The position numbers and the translations under genes are program-made. Positions 41,207 to 49,177 of a stretch of 64,000 bases of DNA are shown here, piece after piece. The notes under the pieces are model-generated. The model did not search any database and had not been told where the DNA came from. It saw only the letters and a list, made by a program, of their open reading frames with translations. Position 1 is the stretch's first letter, and each line of letters starts with the position of its first letter. This DNA comes from Conexibacter woesei Iso977N (GTDB taxonomy: Bacteria > Actinomycetota > Thermoleophilia > Solirubrobacterales > Solirubrobacteraceae): positions 1,240,001-1,304,000 of the forward strand of contig NZ_AUKG01000002.1 in the NCBI RefSeq assembly GCF_000424625.1, given 5' to 3'.

Positions 41207-41532
41207 GCCGTCGCCTCGGTCGCCGTGGCGCGCAGGCGGTGGCTGACCGTGCGGGCGGCACGCGCGAGGCGCTCGGCCTCGGCCTGGAGGAGGAGACGGC
41301 CGGCCGGGGTGAGCGTGTAGTCGCGCCGCGGCCGGCCGGAGTGGGTGTAGGGCTCGCCGGCGGTCACCAGGCCGGCGGCGGTCGCGCGGTCCAGGAGCGC
41401 GTAGAGGGTCCCGGTCGAGAGCGACACCGTGTCGCCGGACAGTTCGGCCGCGCGCTGGATGATCGCGTAGCCGTGCAGCGGCCCGTCGATCAGCGCGGCG
41501 AGGGCGAAGTAGCTCGGGGTGCGCAGCTCCAT
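41203..41532 (-). CDS. PadR-family transcriptional regulator
   Basis: 109 residues. The winged-helix domain is typical of PadR: YFALAALIDGPLHGYAIIQR, LSTGTLYALLDRATAAGLVT, HSGRPRRDYTLTPAGRLLLQ, followed by a short helix for dimerisation. PadR proteins repress their own operon and release DNA on binding a small ligand. Two palindromes overlap and precede its -10, fitting autorepression. It is coupled to the membrane protein gene downstream. Confidence 0.9.
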   Translation of the reverse strand: MELRTPSYFALAALIDGPLHGYAIIQRAAELSGDTVSLSTGTLYALLDRATAAGLVTAGEPYTHSGRPRRDYTLTPAGRLLLQAEAERLARAARTVSHRLRATATEATA

Positions 41533-41538
41533 GCGACG

Positions 41539-41564
41539 ACGATAGATCGATCATCGACCGGTCG
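41539..41564 (-). promoter_or_regulatory. PadR promoter with likely operator palindromes
   Basis: TATCGT (41544-41539) ends 6 bases before the PadR ATG. Immediately upstream lie GATCGATC (41545-41552) and CGACCGGTCG (41555-41564), both perfect palindromes. Their position against the -10 is where a repressor would block polymerase. Confidence 0.45.
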
Positions 41565-41597
41565 TCAAGCGACGTATGCCGGTCGCGGCGGCCGCGC

Positions 41598-42716
41598 TCA
41601 GGCGGTGCGGGCGGCGGACTTCGCTGCCAGCAGCGCCGCGTCGGCGATCGTCAGCAGGCGGGACGGCGGTTGGCCGGCGATGTGCTCGGCGGTGCCGAAG
41701 GTGACGCCGAGGGCGGTGGCGTCGGGGGTCGCACAGCGGGCGGCGATCGTCGAGGTGATGCGGGTGGCGATCTCCTCGGCGGTGGCCAGCGGCGTGTCGG
41801 ACAGCAGCACGACGAACTCGTCGCCGCCCCAGCGGAAGCAGGAGTCGGGCGCGCGAACGACGTCGCGCATCGTGAAGGCGATCTCGGTCAGCAGCCGGTC
41901 GCCTTCGCCGTGGCCGAAGCGGTCGTTGACGCCCTTGAAGCCGTCGACGTCGCCGACCAGGGCGCACAAGGGACGGCCGGAGCGCGTGGCCGCCGCGACC
42001 CGCGACACCAGCTCGTCGTCCAGCGCGCGGCGGTTGCCCAGCCCGGTCAGCGCGTCGATGCGCGCCAGCTCGTCGGCCGAGGCGGCCTCGGCCCTCAGCG
42101 AGCGGCGGACGTTGCGCATCCGCGTGGCGTGGACGAGGCAGACGAACGCCAGCGCCCACATGATCCCCAACGTGGCCAGCCGCTCGGGCAGCATCTCGCG
42201 GGTGAAGTCGCCGGTCGCCACAGGCAGGAACACGACGAGCGTGTCGGCGGCGACGCAGATCGCCAGCTTGCGCGCCGGCAGCACGACGCCGCACCACACG
42301 ATGCTCAGGATCAGCAGCTGCGTGTACGCGCTCTCGCGCCCCGACAGCCACTGCAGCAGCCCCAGCATCACCGGCCCGCTCAGCGCGACGCCGAACAGCA
42401 GCACCGGCGGCAGCGGGCGCGTGTTGACGACCATCCCACCGCCGAAGACGAACGCCAGCGCCACGGTCACCGCGGCCGGGATCCAGCCCATGCCGCCGAT
42501 CACACCGGTCGGCGGATCGAGCGCCAGGAGCACCGTCGCGATCGCACCGGCGCAGCAGAACAGGAACCCCGCGAGCCGCCCGACGAGGCGCGTGTCGAGC
42601 AGCTCGTGATGGTCCGGAGCCTCGCGAACGGCGTCGCGAAGGCGCGCGCGTGCGGACGGCGGTTCCACGTCTCGGATGGTCGGCTCCAGGCCGCCGTCCT
42701 GAAGCTCGTCGAACAT
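41598..42716 (-). CDS. Membrane-bound diguanylate cyclase (GGDEF)
   Basis: 372 residues. About six transmembrane helices (45-200) are followed by a GGDEF domain with IDALTGLGNRRALDDEL and RWGGDEFVVLL (GGDEF at 297-301). An RAPD sequence at 288-291, exactly five residues before GGDEF, is the product-inhibition I-site, so it should be an active cyclase with feedback control. It makes c-di-GMP from two GTP. The membrane part resembles MASE-type sensors, but no ligand can be named. It is divergent from infC and shares an overlapping promoter with it. Confidence 0.9.
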   Translation of the reverse strand: MFDELQDGGLEPTIRDVEPPSARARLRDAVREAPDHHELLDTRLVGRLAGFLFCCAGAIATVLLALDPPTGVIGGMGWIPAAVTVALAFVFGGGMVVNTRPLPPVLLFGVALSGPVMLGLLQWLSGRESAYTQLLILSIVWCGVVLPARKLAICVAADTLVVFLPVATGDFTREMLPERLATLGIMWALAFVCLVHATRMRNVRRSLRAEAASADELARIDALTGLGNRRALDDELVSRVAAATRSGRPLCALVGDVDGFKGVNDRFGHGEGDRLLTEIAFTMRDVVRAPDSCFRWGGDEFVVLLSDTPLATAEEIATRITSTIAARCATPDATALGVTFGTAEHIAGQPPSRLLTIADAALLAAKSAARTA

Positions 42717-42741
42717 CGCTGGTGCGGAAGTGGACGATCCG

Positions 42742-42749
42742 TCTATACT
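42742..42749. promoter_or_regulatory. Overlapping divergent -10 elements of infC and the GGDEF gene
   Basis: TATACT on the plus strand (42744-42749) would give infC a leader of about 63 bases. TATAGA on the minus strand (42747-42742) would give the GGDEF gene a leader of about 20 bases. Four base pairs are shared. Confidence 0.45.
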
Positions 42750-42818
42750 TCGCAGCGTTGACTTGCATCACGACACGGTTGGCGCCCTGCTCTTGAAGCC
42801 GCGCCACCAGAACAGCTA

Positions 42819-43601
42819 GTGCCGGTTCCGCGTAGGTTCGACCGGCGGCCGCCCGAGCGGGACACCACCCGCGTCAACGAGCGCATCCGCGTGCCCGAAG
42901 TGCGCGTCATCGGCGACGATGGCCAGCAGGTCGGTGTCATGAGGACCGATGCCGCACTGCGCATGGCGCAGGACCGCGATCTCGACCTCGTGGAGGTCGC
43001 GCCCGAGGCGCGCCCGCCCGTCGTCCGCATCCTGGACTACTCGAAGTACAAGTACGAGCAGGCCCAGAAGGTCAAGCAGGCGAAGAAGCATCAGCAGCAG
43101 ATCGTCATCCGGGAGATCAAGTTCCGGCCGAAGATCGCGCAGCACGACTACGACACCAAGAAGGGTCACGTCGAGCGCTTCCTGCGGCACAAGGACAAGG
43201 TCAAGATCACGATCATGTTCCGCGGACGCGAGGTGACGCACCCGGAGCGCGGGCGCATGATCCTCGACCGTCTGGCCGAGGAGCTGCAGGAGCTCGCGAT
43301 CATCGAGCAGCGGCCCAACCTCGACGGCCGCAACATGACGATGATGCTCGGCCCGTCCAGGGCCGTGCTCGCCGGGACGCTCGACGAGGACAAGGCGGAG
43401 GACGGCGAGACGCCGGCCGAGGCCGAGGCCCCCGAGACGACCGACGCTGAGACGACTGCCGCCGACGGCGACGAGGCCCCTGAGGCCGAGCCGACCGACG
43501 CCGACACGACTGCCGCCGACGGCGACGAGGCCCCTGAGGCCGAGACCGCTGCGGCCACCGCCGAGGCTCCGGCGCCCGACGCCGAGCCCGCGGCGGAGTA
43601 A
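42819..43601 (+). CDS. infC: Translation initiation factor IF-3 with acidic C-terminal tail
   Basis: 260 residues, GTG start at 42819. The core IF-3 (about 15-182) is complete: [79 protein letters not shown] and [10 protein letters not shown]-3 keeps ribosomal subunits apart and checks the start codon. The extra ~78 residues are rich in Glu, Asp, Ala, Thr and Pro, with a directly repeated [13 protein letters not shown] unit; most IF-3 proteins end near residue 180. rpmI and rplT, usually directly downstream, are 3 kb away. Confidence 0.96.
   Translation: MPVPRRFDRRPPERDTTRVNERIRVPEVRVIGDDGQQVGVMRTDAALRMAQDRDLDLVEVAPEARPPVVRILDYSKYKYEQAQKVKQAKKHQQQIVIREIKFRPKIAQHDYDTKKGHVERFLRHKDKVKITIMFRGREVTHPERGRMILDRLAEELQELAIIEQRPNLDGRNMTMMLGPSRAVLAGTLDEDKAEDGETPAEAEAPETTDAETTAADGDEAPEAEPTDADTTAADGDEAPEAETAAATAEAPAPDAEPAAE
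43452..43544 (+). repeat. Tandem DNA repeat inside infC tail
   Basis: A 39-base identical block occurs at 43452-43490 and again at 43506-43544 (period 54). It encodes the repeated acidic unit [13 protein letters not shown]. The perfect identity suggests a recent duplication. Confidence 0.85.
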
Positions 43602-43623
43602 CAACCCTCGAAGCATCTGCCGG

Positions 43624-43656
43624 ACGGCGGCGCGCCTCGCGTAGGCGTGCCGCCGT
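43624..43656. terminator. Hairpin between convergent infC and the LuxR-type regulator
   Basis: ACGGCGGCGCGCCT and AGGCGTGCCGCCGT form a 14-bp stem with one G-T pair and loop CGCGT. It lies 22 bases after the infC stop and 14 bases beyond the regulator stop, so it may serve both. Confidence 0.65.
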
Positions 43657-43670
43657 TGGCATGCCCGCGC

Positions 43671-46661
43671 TCAGTCCGCGACGAGGCCGAGGCGGTGGGC
43701 GACAGCGGCGGCCTCGGTGCGGGAGCGCACGTCGAGCTTCGCCAGGATGCGGGAGACGTGGACGCTGGCCGTCTTCTCGGCCATGAACAGCTCCGCGCCG
43801 ATCTCGCGGTTGGTCGCGCCGCGGGCGACGAGCGCCAGGACCTGGCGTTCCCGCGGCGTCAGCCCGAAGGGATCGTCGTCCTCCGCGGCAGCGCCGTCAC
43901 CAAGAGCCGCCCCGTCGTCCGACGACGGGGCGGACGCCGCGTCGACCGTCAGCCGCGCCCGCGCGATCAGGCCCTCCAGCTCCCGGACCAGCCACTCCGC
44001 GCCCAGCTCGCGCGCCTCGCCTAGCGCGCGCCCCGCGGCCATGGCCGCCTCGTCGCGCCGCCCGCGCGCCAGGCACGCCTCGGCGCCGCGCCACAGCGCG
44101 TCGGCCGCCTGCAGCCGCCGGCCCAGCACGCGCCACGCCTCGGACGCGACGATCCACGCCTGCCCGGGATCCTCGCCGCACGCCCGCAGCATGTGCGCCC
44201 GCGCGGCGGCGTGGTAGGCGGTCTCCAGCGGCCGGCCCGCTGCCGCGGCCGCCTCGGCGCGCGACAGCATCACGCCCGCCCGCGCCACCGCGTCGGTCCC
44301 GCCCGGCTCGTCGCCGAGGTCCCGCGCGCGCTGCGCGATGTCGGCCTCGACGGCGACCCCGGTCAGCGCCAGGCGCCCCAGCCGGACCGTGTCGTCGGAG
44401 CAGAACTCCAGCCGCTCCAGCGCGCTCTCGACCGCCTCGCGTGCGCCCATCGGATGCCCGCCGCGCCGGTCCAGCTCGGCGCGCAGCACGCCCGCGACCG
44501 CGACGAACTGCGGCTCCAAAGAATCCACGAGCAGCGCCTCGGCCTCCTCCAGCGACGCGCGCGCCGCCGCGTCGTCGCCGCGGCACAGCGCCAGCTCGGC
44601 GCGCCGCAGCTCGACGTTGACGCGCGTGTTCCCGGTCGTCCGGCCGGTCCGCCGCAGCTGCGTCTCGGCCTCGGCGTAGTCCCCGCGGTCGATCGCCAGC
44701 TCGGCCGCCATCGTCGGCAGCCACGCCGCGCCCGGCACGCCCTCGTCGACCTCGGCCAGCCCCTCCTCGGTGACCGTCCGCGCCTCGCCGGCCAGCCCGG
44801 ACAGCTGCAGCGCGTCGGCGAGGTTGACGTAGGCGATCCCGAGCAACACGTAGTCCTCGCTGCGCCGCGCCAGCTCGGCGGACTCGCGCAGCGCCGCGAC
44901 GCCCTCGGCGTGGCGGTCGGTCATGATCAGCGCGAGCCCGAAGTTGTTGTAGGTCTCGCTCCGGAGCAGCTCGCCGTCGCGCCCCTCGGGCAGCTGCGAC
45001 AGGATCTCCTCGGCCAGCGCGATCGTCTCGGCGTAGCGCGACTGCAGCGTCGCGAGCTTCATGCGCGAGATCGTCAGCGAGATCCGCTCCGCGACCGGCG
45101 CGTCGTCGGCCAGCAGCCGCCGCGCGAGGTCCAGCGACGCGCGCGACGCCTCGCCGCGCCCGAGGCCCCACTCGGCCATCGCGCGCTGCTGCAGCAGCAT
45201 CGGGACGCGCGGGTCGTCGGCGTCGGCCCCGCGCGCCTCGCGCAGCGCGTGGTTGATCAGCGTCGCGCGCCGCTGGTCGTCGCTGTTGCGGTGCGCGCGC
45301 GAGGTCCGGACCAGCAGGTCGACGTGGTCCAGCCCCGCGATCGCGACCGGGTCGGCGACGCGCTCCCACAGCTCCAGCGCACGCTCCAGGAACTGCGCGG
45401 CGTCGGCCTCGGCGTGCGCGGCGGCCGCCGCGTCGGCGGCCAGGATCGCGGAGCGCAGCGCCTGCGGCTGGTCGCCGGCGCGGTGGTAGTGGTGGGCGAT
45501 CGCGGCGGCCAGGCCCGGCCCGCCGTCGCCCGGCAGCTTGCGCTCCAGCGCCCGCGCCACGCTCAGGTGCAGGTCCGAGCGCTCGCCCGGCAGCAGGTCG
45601 TCGTAGACCACCTCGCGCAGCAGCACGTGGCGGAAGACGTAGCGGTCGCTGCCGTCGACCGCGACGACGTGGCCCGCGATCGCGTCGCGCAGCGCCGCCC
45701 GCAGCGCGGCGTCGTCGCGCACGACGTCCAACCCCTCCAACAACGGGTGATCCGCGGGCTGGGCGACCGACAGCACCCGGACGACCTCCTGGGCACCCGC
45801 GGGCAGCCGCTCGACCCGGACCATCAGCGCGTCGGCCAGCGACGGCGGCAGCGGTCCCGGCCCGGCGGCCAGCAGCTCCTCGACGAACAGCGCGTTGCCG
45901 TCGGAGCGCCGCACGAGCCGCTCGACCTGCTCGGCCGGCGGCTCGACGCCGGTCAGCTCGACCGCCATCGCCCGCACGTCGGTGGCGTCGAGCCCGCCCA
46001 GCTCGATCCGCCGCGCGTGCGGCGTGCGCTCCAGGACCGCCAGCAGCGGGCGCAGCGGGTGGCGGCGGTGCAGCTCGTCCGGACGGTAGGACAGCGCGAC
46101 CAGCATGCGCTCGTCGGCGAGGTTGCGCCCCAGGAACGACAGGAAGTCGCGCGTCGAGCGGTCGGCCCAATGGACGTCCTCGACGATCAGCACGACCGGC
46201 GCGTCGCGCGACATCCGGTCGAACGCCGCCAGCAGCGCCTCGAACAGCCGTCCCTGCGCGCCCGAGCGCCGCTCGCTCTCGGTCTGCGGATGGCCGCCGG
46301 GCCCGCCGACGTCGGCCAGCCCCGGCAGCAGCGCAGCGAGTTCGAACCGGGCAGCTGCGGGCAGCTCGAGCAGTCCTGGGTCGCCGGCCCGGACGAGCGG
46401 TCGCAGCGCGGACACCAGCGGCGCGTAGGGCAGCTCGCCGTCGCCCAGCTCCACGCACTCGCCCGACAGCACCTTCGCGCCCAGCTCAGCCCGCGCGCGG
46501 CGCGTCAGCTCGCTCAGCAGACGGGACTTCCCGACCCCGGATTCCCCGGCGACAAAGGCCAGAGCGGGCTGTCCGCCGTCTGCGGCGACGACCGCCTGCA
46601 GCAGCGCGGCCAGCTCCGCATCGCGGCCGATCAGGGAGCTGCTGATGGTCGTGGCGGCCAC
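43671..46661 (-). CDS. LuxR-type AAA ATPase transcriptional regulator (LAL/MalT-like)
   Basis: 996 residues from GTG 46661. An N-terminal STAND/AAA module has Walker A GESGVGKS (39-46) and a Walker B region [13 protein letters not shown] long helical TPR-like region follows (about 400-900), with many Ala/Leu-rich hairpins. The C-terminal LuxR helix-turn-helix (about 932-996) starts at [20 protein letters not shown]. Such large ATP-dependent activators respond to unknown ligands. It lies antisense between infC and rpmI, breaking the usual infC-rpmI-rplT operon. TAGGCT 6 bases before the GTG suggests a leaderless message. Confidence 0.92.
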   Translation of the reverse strand: MAATTISSSLIGRDAELAALLQAVVAADGGQPALAFVAGESGVGKSRLLSELTRRARAELGAKVLSGECVELGDGELPYAPLVSALRPLVRAGDPGLLELPAAARFELAALLPGLADVGGPGGHPQTESERRSGAQGRLFEALLAAFDRMSRDAPVVLIVEDVHWADRSTRDFLSFLGRNLADERMLVALSYRPDELHRRHPLRPLLAVLERTPHARRIELGGLDATDVRAMAVELTGVEPPAEQVERLVRRSDGNALFVEELLAAGPGPLPPSLADALMVRVERLPAGAQEVVRVLSVAQPADHPLLEGLDVVRDDAALRAALRDAIAGHVVAVDGSDRYVFRHVLLREVVYDDLLPGERSDLHLSVARALERKLPGDGGPGLAAAIAHHYHRAGDQPQALRSAILAADAAAAAHAEADAAQFLERALELWERVADPVAIAGLDHVDLLVRTSRAHRNSDDQRRATLINHALREARGADADDPRVPMLLQQRAMAEWGLGRGEASRASLDLARRLLADDAPVAERISLTISRMKLATLQSRYAETIALAEEILSQLPEGRDGELLRSETYNNFGLALIMTDRHAEGVAALRESAELARRSEDYVLLGIAYVNLADALQLSGLAGEARTVTEEGLAEVDEGVPGAAWLPTMAAELAIDRGDYAEAETQLRRTGRTTGNTRVNVELRRAELALCRGDDAAARASLEEAEALLVDSLEPQFVAVAGVLRAELDRRGGHPMGAREAVESALERLEFCSDDTVRLGRLALTGVAVEADIAQRARDLGDEPGGTDAVARAGVMLSRAEAAAAAGRPLETAYHAAARAHMLRACGEDPGQAWIVASEAWRVLGRRLQAADALWRGAEACLARGRRDEAAMAAGRALGEARELGAEWLVRELEGLIARARLTVDAASAPSSDDGAALGDGAAAEDDDPFGLTPRERQVLALVARGATNREIGAELFMAEKTASVHVSRILAKLDVRSRTEAAAVAHRLGLVAD

Positions 46662-46667
46662 TCCGCT

Positions 46668-46673
46668 AGCCTA
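46668..46673 (-). promoter_or_regulatory. -10 element (TAGGCT) of the LuxR-type regulator
   Basis: On the minus strand TAGGCT ends 6 bases before GTG 46661 and decides this start. Confidence 0.45.
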
Positions 46674-46763
46674 CGGGTCGGTCCAGACCGCGCAACCGCG
46701 CGTCAAGGTGCCATACTGGCCTCGAGCCAGTCGCCGCGATTCTGCGGGCAATTACAGACTTCC

Positions 46764-46769
46764 TACACT
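46764..46769 (+). promoter_or_regulatory. -10 element (TACACT) of rpmI-rplT
   Basis: TACACT is 15 bases before the rpmI ATG, giving a short leader of about 9 bases. The leader is too short to hold an L20-binding regulatory structure. Confidence 0.4.
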
Positions 46770-46784
46770 GGCTCGCCTCCGCAC

Positions 46785-46988
46785 ATGCCGAAGATGAAGA
46801 CCCACTCAGGCGCGAAGAAGCGCTTCAAGCTGACCGCCAAGGGCAAGGTCAAGGCTCGCCACGCCTTCACGAGCCACATCCTCGAGAAGAAGTCGCCGAA
46901 GATCAAGCGGCATCGCTCGAAGGACTTCGTCCTTTCTGATCACGATCAGCCGCGCGTCAAGACCCTCTTGGGAGCGAAGAAGAAGTGA
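46785..46988 (+). CDS. rpmI: 50S ribosomal protein L35
   Basis: 67 residues, normal length. The sequence is typical: [20 protein letters not shown] at the start, then [19 protein letters not shown]. It binds 23S rRNA and is strongly basic. It is coupled to rplT by a 4-base GTGA overlap. It has its own promoter because infC is now distant. Confidence 0.96.
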   Translation: MPKMKTHSGAKKRFKLTAKGKVKARHAFTSHILEKKSPKIKRHRSKDFVLSDHDQPRVKTLLGAKKK

Positions 46989-47356
46989 CCCGCGTCAAGC
47001 GCTCCGTCAACGCCAAGAAGAAGCGCCGCAAGACCCTTGAGCTGACCAAGGGCTTCCGCGGCGAGGCGAACTCGAACTACAAGCGCGCGAAGGAGGCCTT
47101 GACCAAGGCCGACACCTACGCGTACCGCGACCGCCGCAACCGCAAGCGCGACTTCCGTCGCCTGTGGATCACGCGCATCAACGCCGCGGCGAGGCTGAAC
47201 GGCCTGTCCTACGGCCAGTTCATCCACGGCCTCAAGCTGGCCGGCATCGACCTGGACCGCAAGGTCCTGGCCGACATCGCCGTGCGCGATCCCGAGACGT
47301 TCCGACGCTTTGCCGAGGCCGCCCGTGAGGCGTCGGCAACTGCAGCCGCTAGCTAG
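46985..47356 (+). CDS. rplT: 50S ribosomal protein L20
   Basis: 123 residues, GTG start at 46985. Typical L20 features are a long basic N-terminal helix ([20 protein letters not shown]) and [20 protein letters not shown], then [20 protein letters not shown]. It is an early assembly protein of the large subunit. In other bacteria L20 represses infC-rpmI-rplT by binding the leader RNA; the insertion between infC and rpmI and the short rpmI leader make that control unlikely here. A short Ala/Ser tail ends the protein. Confidence 0.96.
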   Translation: MTRVKRSVNAKKKRRKTLELTKGFRGEANSNYKRAKEALTKADTYAYRDRRNRKRDFRRLWITRINAAARLNGLSYGQFIHGLKLAGIDLDRKVLADIAVRDPETFRRFAEAAREASATAAAS

Positions 47357-47391
47357 CGCACGCAGCCGACACCAAGCTCACAAAGGGCGCC

Positions 47392-47424
47392 GCTTCCACT
47401 CTTGGAACGGCGCCCTTTCTTTTG
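47392..47424 (+). terminator. Rho-independent terminator after rplT
   Basis: AAAGGGCGCCG and CGGCGCCCTTT form an 11-bp stem with an inner TTCCA/TGGAA stem and a CTCT loop, followed by CTTTTG. It is a clear classic terminator, which separates the ribosomal genes from the methyltransferase. Confidence 0.85.
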
Positions 47425-47444
47425 CCCCGAGCAACACCACCAAC

Positions 47445-48131
47445 TTGATCACCTCTCACCACAACCCGCTCCTCAAGGACATCCGGCGCATCGGCGCCCG
47501 GAAGGACCGTGGGCGCTTCGTGGCCGAGGGGGAGGACCTGCTGGCCGCCGCCGACGGCGCGGGTTGGAACCCCGTCCACCGGCTGGTCGCCGGGGTCGAC
47601 GTGACCGAGGAGGCGCTGGCGAGGGTCTCCGGGCTGGGCTCCGGAACGCGTGAGCTGGCCGTCTACGAGGAGCGCTGGGCGGACGCGCCCGCCGGCCCGC
47701 TCGTCCTCGCGCTGTGGGGCGTCAAGGACCCCGGCAACGTCGGGACCGTCCTGCGCGCCGCACACGCCTTCGGCGCCTCGTGCGTCGCGCTCGGCCCCGA
47801 GACCGCCGACCCCTACGGGCCCAAGGCGGTCCGGGCGTCGATGGGCGCGATCTTCGTCGTCCCCGTCGCGCGCGTGACGTCGGTCGACGAGCTGCCCGGC
47901 ACCACGATCGCCCTCGACGCCCGCCGCGGCGAGCCGCTCAGCGGTCCTGCACGGGGCGACGTCAGCATCGTCGTCGGCGCCGAGCGCGCAGGGCTGCCGC
48001 CGTCCGTCGTCGAAGCCTGCGACCGCGCCGCCCACATCCCGATCCGCAACGAATCGTTGAACGCCGCCATGGCCGCCACGCTCGCGGCCTATGAGCTGAG
48101 TAGGGTCACGAACCCGGAGGCCCCGTGCTAG
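47445..48131 (+). CDS. SpoU/TrmH-family RNA methyltransferase (TsnR-like)
   Basis: 228 residues from TTG 47445, giving the family-typical start LITSHHNPLLKDIRRI. The N-terminal substrate-binding domain (about 1-75) is followed by the SPOUT knot: PGNVGTVLRAAHAFGA (motif 1), IVVGAERAGLPPSV (motif 2) and IPIRNESLNAAMAATLAAYE (motif 3). It methylates a ribose 2'-OH in rRNA or tRNA. The neighbours rplT and pheS match the tsnR position in other actinobacteria, so a 23S rRNA target is likely. No good ribosome-binding site is seen. It overlaps pheS by 7 bases. Confidence 0.9.
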   Translation: MITSHHNPLLKDIRRIGARKDRGRFVAEGEDLLAAADGAGWNPVHRLVAGVDVTEEALARVSGLGSGTRELAVYEERWADAPAGPLVLALWGVKDPGNVGTVLRAAHAFGASCVALGPETADPYGPKAVRASMGAIFVVPVARVTSVDELPGTTIALDARRGEPLSGPARGDVSIVVGAERAGLPPSVVEACDRAAHIPIRNESLNAAMAATLAAYELSRVTNPEAPC

Positions 48132-49177
48132 AGCGCATCGAAGAGATCCACGACGAGGGGCTGACGGCGATCGACGCCGCCGGCTCGACCGAGGCGCTGG
48201 AGGAGCTGCGCGTCCGGCTGCTGGGCCGCAAGGCCGAGCTGCCGAACATGCTGCGCGGCGTGGGCGACCTGCCGCCGCAGGAGCGCGGCCAGGTCGGCAA
48301 GCGCGCCAACGAGGTGCGCAAGGCGCTGGAGGCGAAGCTGACCGCCGCCGTCGAGCGCCTCGACGCGTCGGAGCTCGACGCCAAGCTGGCCGCCGACCGC
48401 GTGGACGTCACGCTGCCCGGCGACCCGCTGCAGCCCGTCGGGCGCCTGCACCTCATCACCCAGACCTGGCGCGAGCTCGAGGACGTCTTCGTCGGCCTCG
48501 GCTTCACGGTCATGGAGGGCAACGAGGTCGAGACCGTCCACTACAACTTCGACGCGCTCAACCACGACCCGACGCACCCGGCGCGCGGGCTCAGCGACAC
48601 GTTCTACGTGGACTCCAACACGGTGCTACGCACGCACACCTCGCCGATGCAGGTCCGGGCGATGGAGCAGCACCCGCCGCCGCTGTACGTCGTGATCCCC
48701 GGCCGGGTCTACCGCCGCGACAACGACGCGACCCACACGCCGCAGTTCCACCAGGTTGAAGGCCTTGCGGTCGACGAGGACATCACGCTCGCCGACCTCA
48801 AGGGCACGCTGCTGGAGTTCTCCCGCGCGATCTTCGGCGACGAGCGCGACGTGCGCCTGCGCGGCCACTTCTTCCCGTTCACCGAGCCGTCGGTCGAGGT
48901 CGACGTCTCCTGCTTCAACTGCAACGGCACCGGCTGGCTCAGGGACGGCTCGCGCTGCCCGCTCTGCAAGGGCGAGGGTTGGATCGAGATCCTCGGCGCC
49001 GGTGAGGTGGACCCCAACGTGTACTCCTACGTCAACGACGACCGCTACGACCCCGAGAAGGTCCAGGGCTTCGCCTGGGGCATGGGCATCGAGCGGATCG
49101 CGTTCCTCAAGCACGGCGTCAGCGACCTGCGGTTGTTCTATGAGAACGACCTGCGCTTCCTGGAGCAGTTCGGATGA
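48125..49177 (+). CDS. pheS: Phenylalanyl-tRNA synthetase alpha subunit
   Basis: 350 residues, GTG start at 48125. The N-terminal coiled coil (about 1-95) binds tRNA. The class II core has the motifs PVGRLHLITQTWRELEDVFV, VLRTHTSPMQVRAM, GRVYRRDNDATHTPQFHQVE and FAWGMGIERIAFLKHG. A zinc-finger-like insert (CFNCNGTGWLRDGSRCPLC) is present, as in several bacterial PheS proteins. It works as an alpha2-beta2 enzyme with PheT and is coupled to pheT by ATGA. Confidence 0.97.
   Translation: MLERIEEIHDEGLTAIDAAGSTEALEELRVRLLGRKAELPNMLRGVGDLPPQERGQVGKRANEVRKALEAKLTAAVERLDASELDAKLAADRVDVTLPGDPLQPVGRLHLITQTWRELEDVFVGLGFTVMEGNEVETVHYNFDALNHDPTHPARGLSDTFYVDSNTVLRTHTSPMQVRAMEQHPPPLYVVIPGRVYRRDNDATHTPQFHQVEGLAVDEDITLADLKGTLLEFSRAIFGDERDVRLRGHFFPFTEPSVEVDVSCFNCNGTGWLRDGSRCPLCKGEGWIEILGAGEVDPNVYSYVNDDRYDPEKVQGFAWGMGIERIAFLKHGVSDLRLFYENDLRFLEQFG

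Noticed and set aside
42717-42818. Atypical AUU-like start or L20-binding leader for infC
   Set aside because: GTG 42819 gives the expected N-terminus and no pseudoknot or rRNA-like L20 site is evident in the 102-base gap. Structure probing would be needed to exclude it fully.
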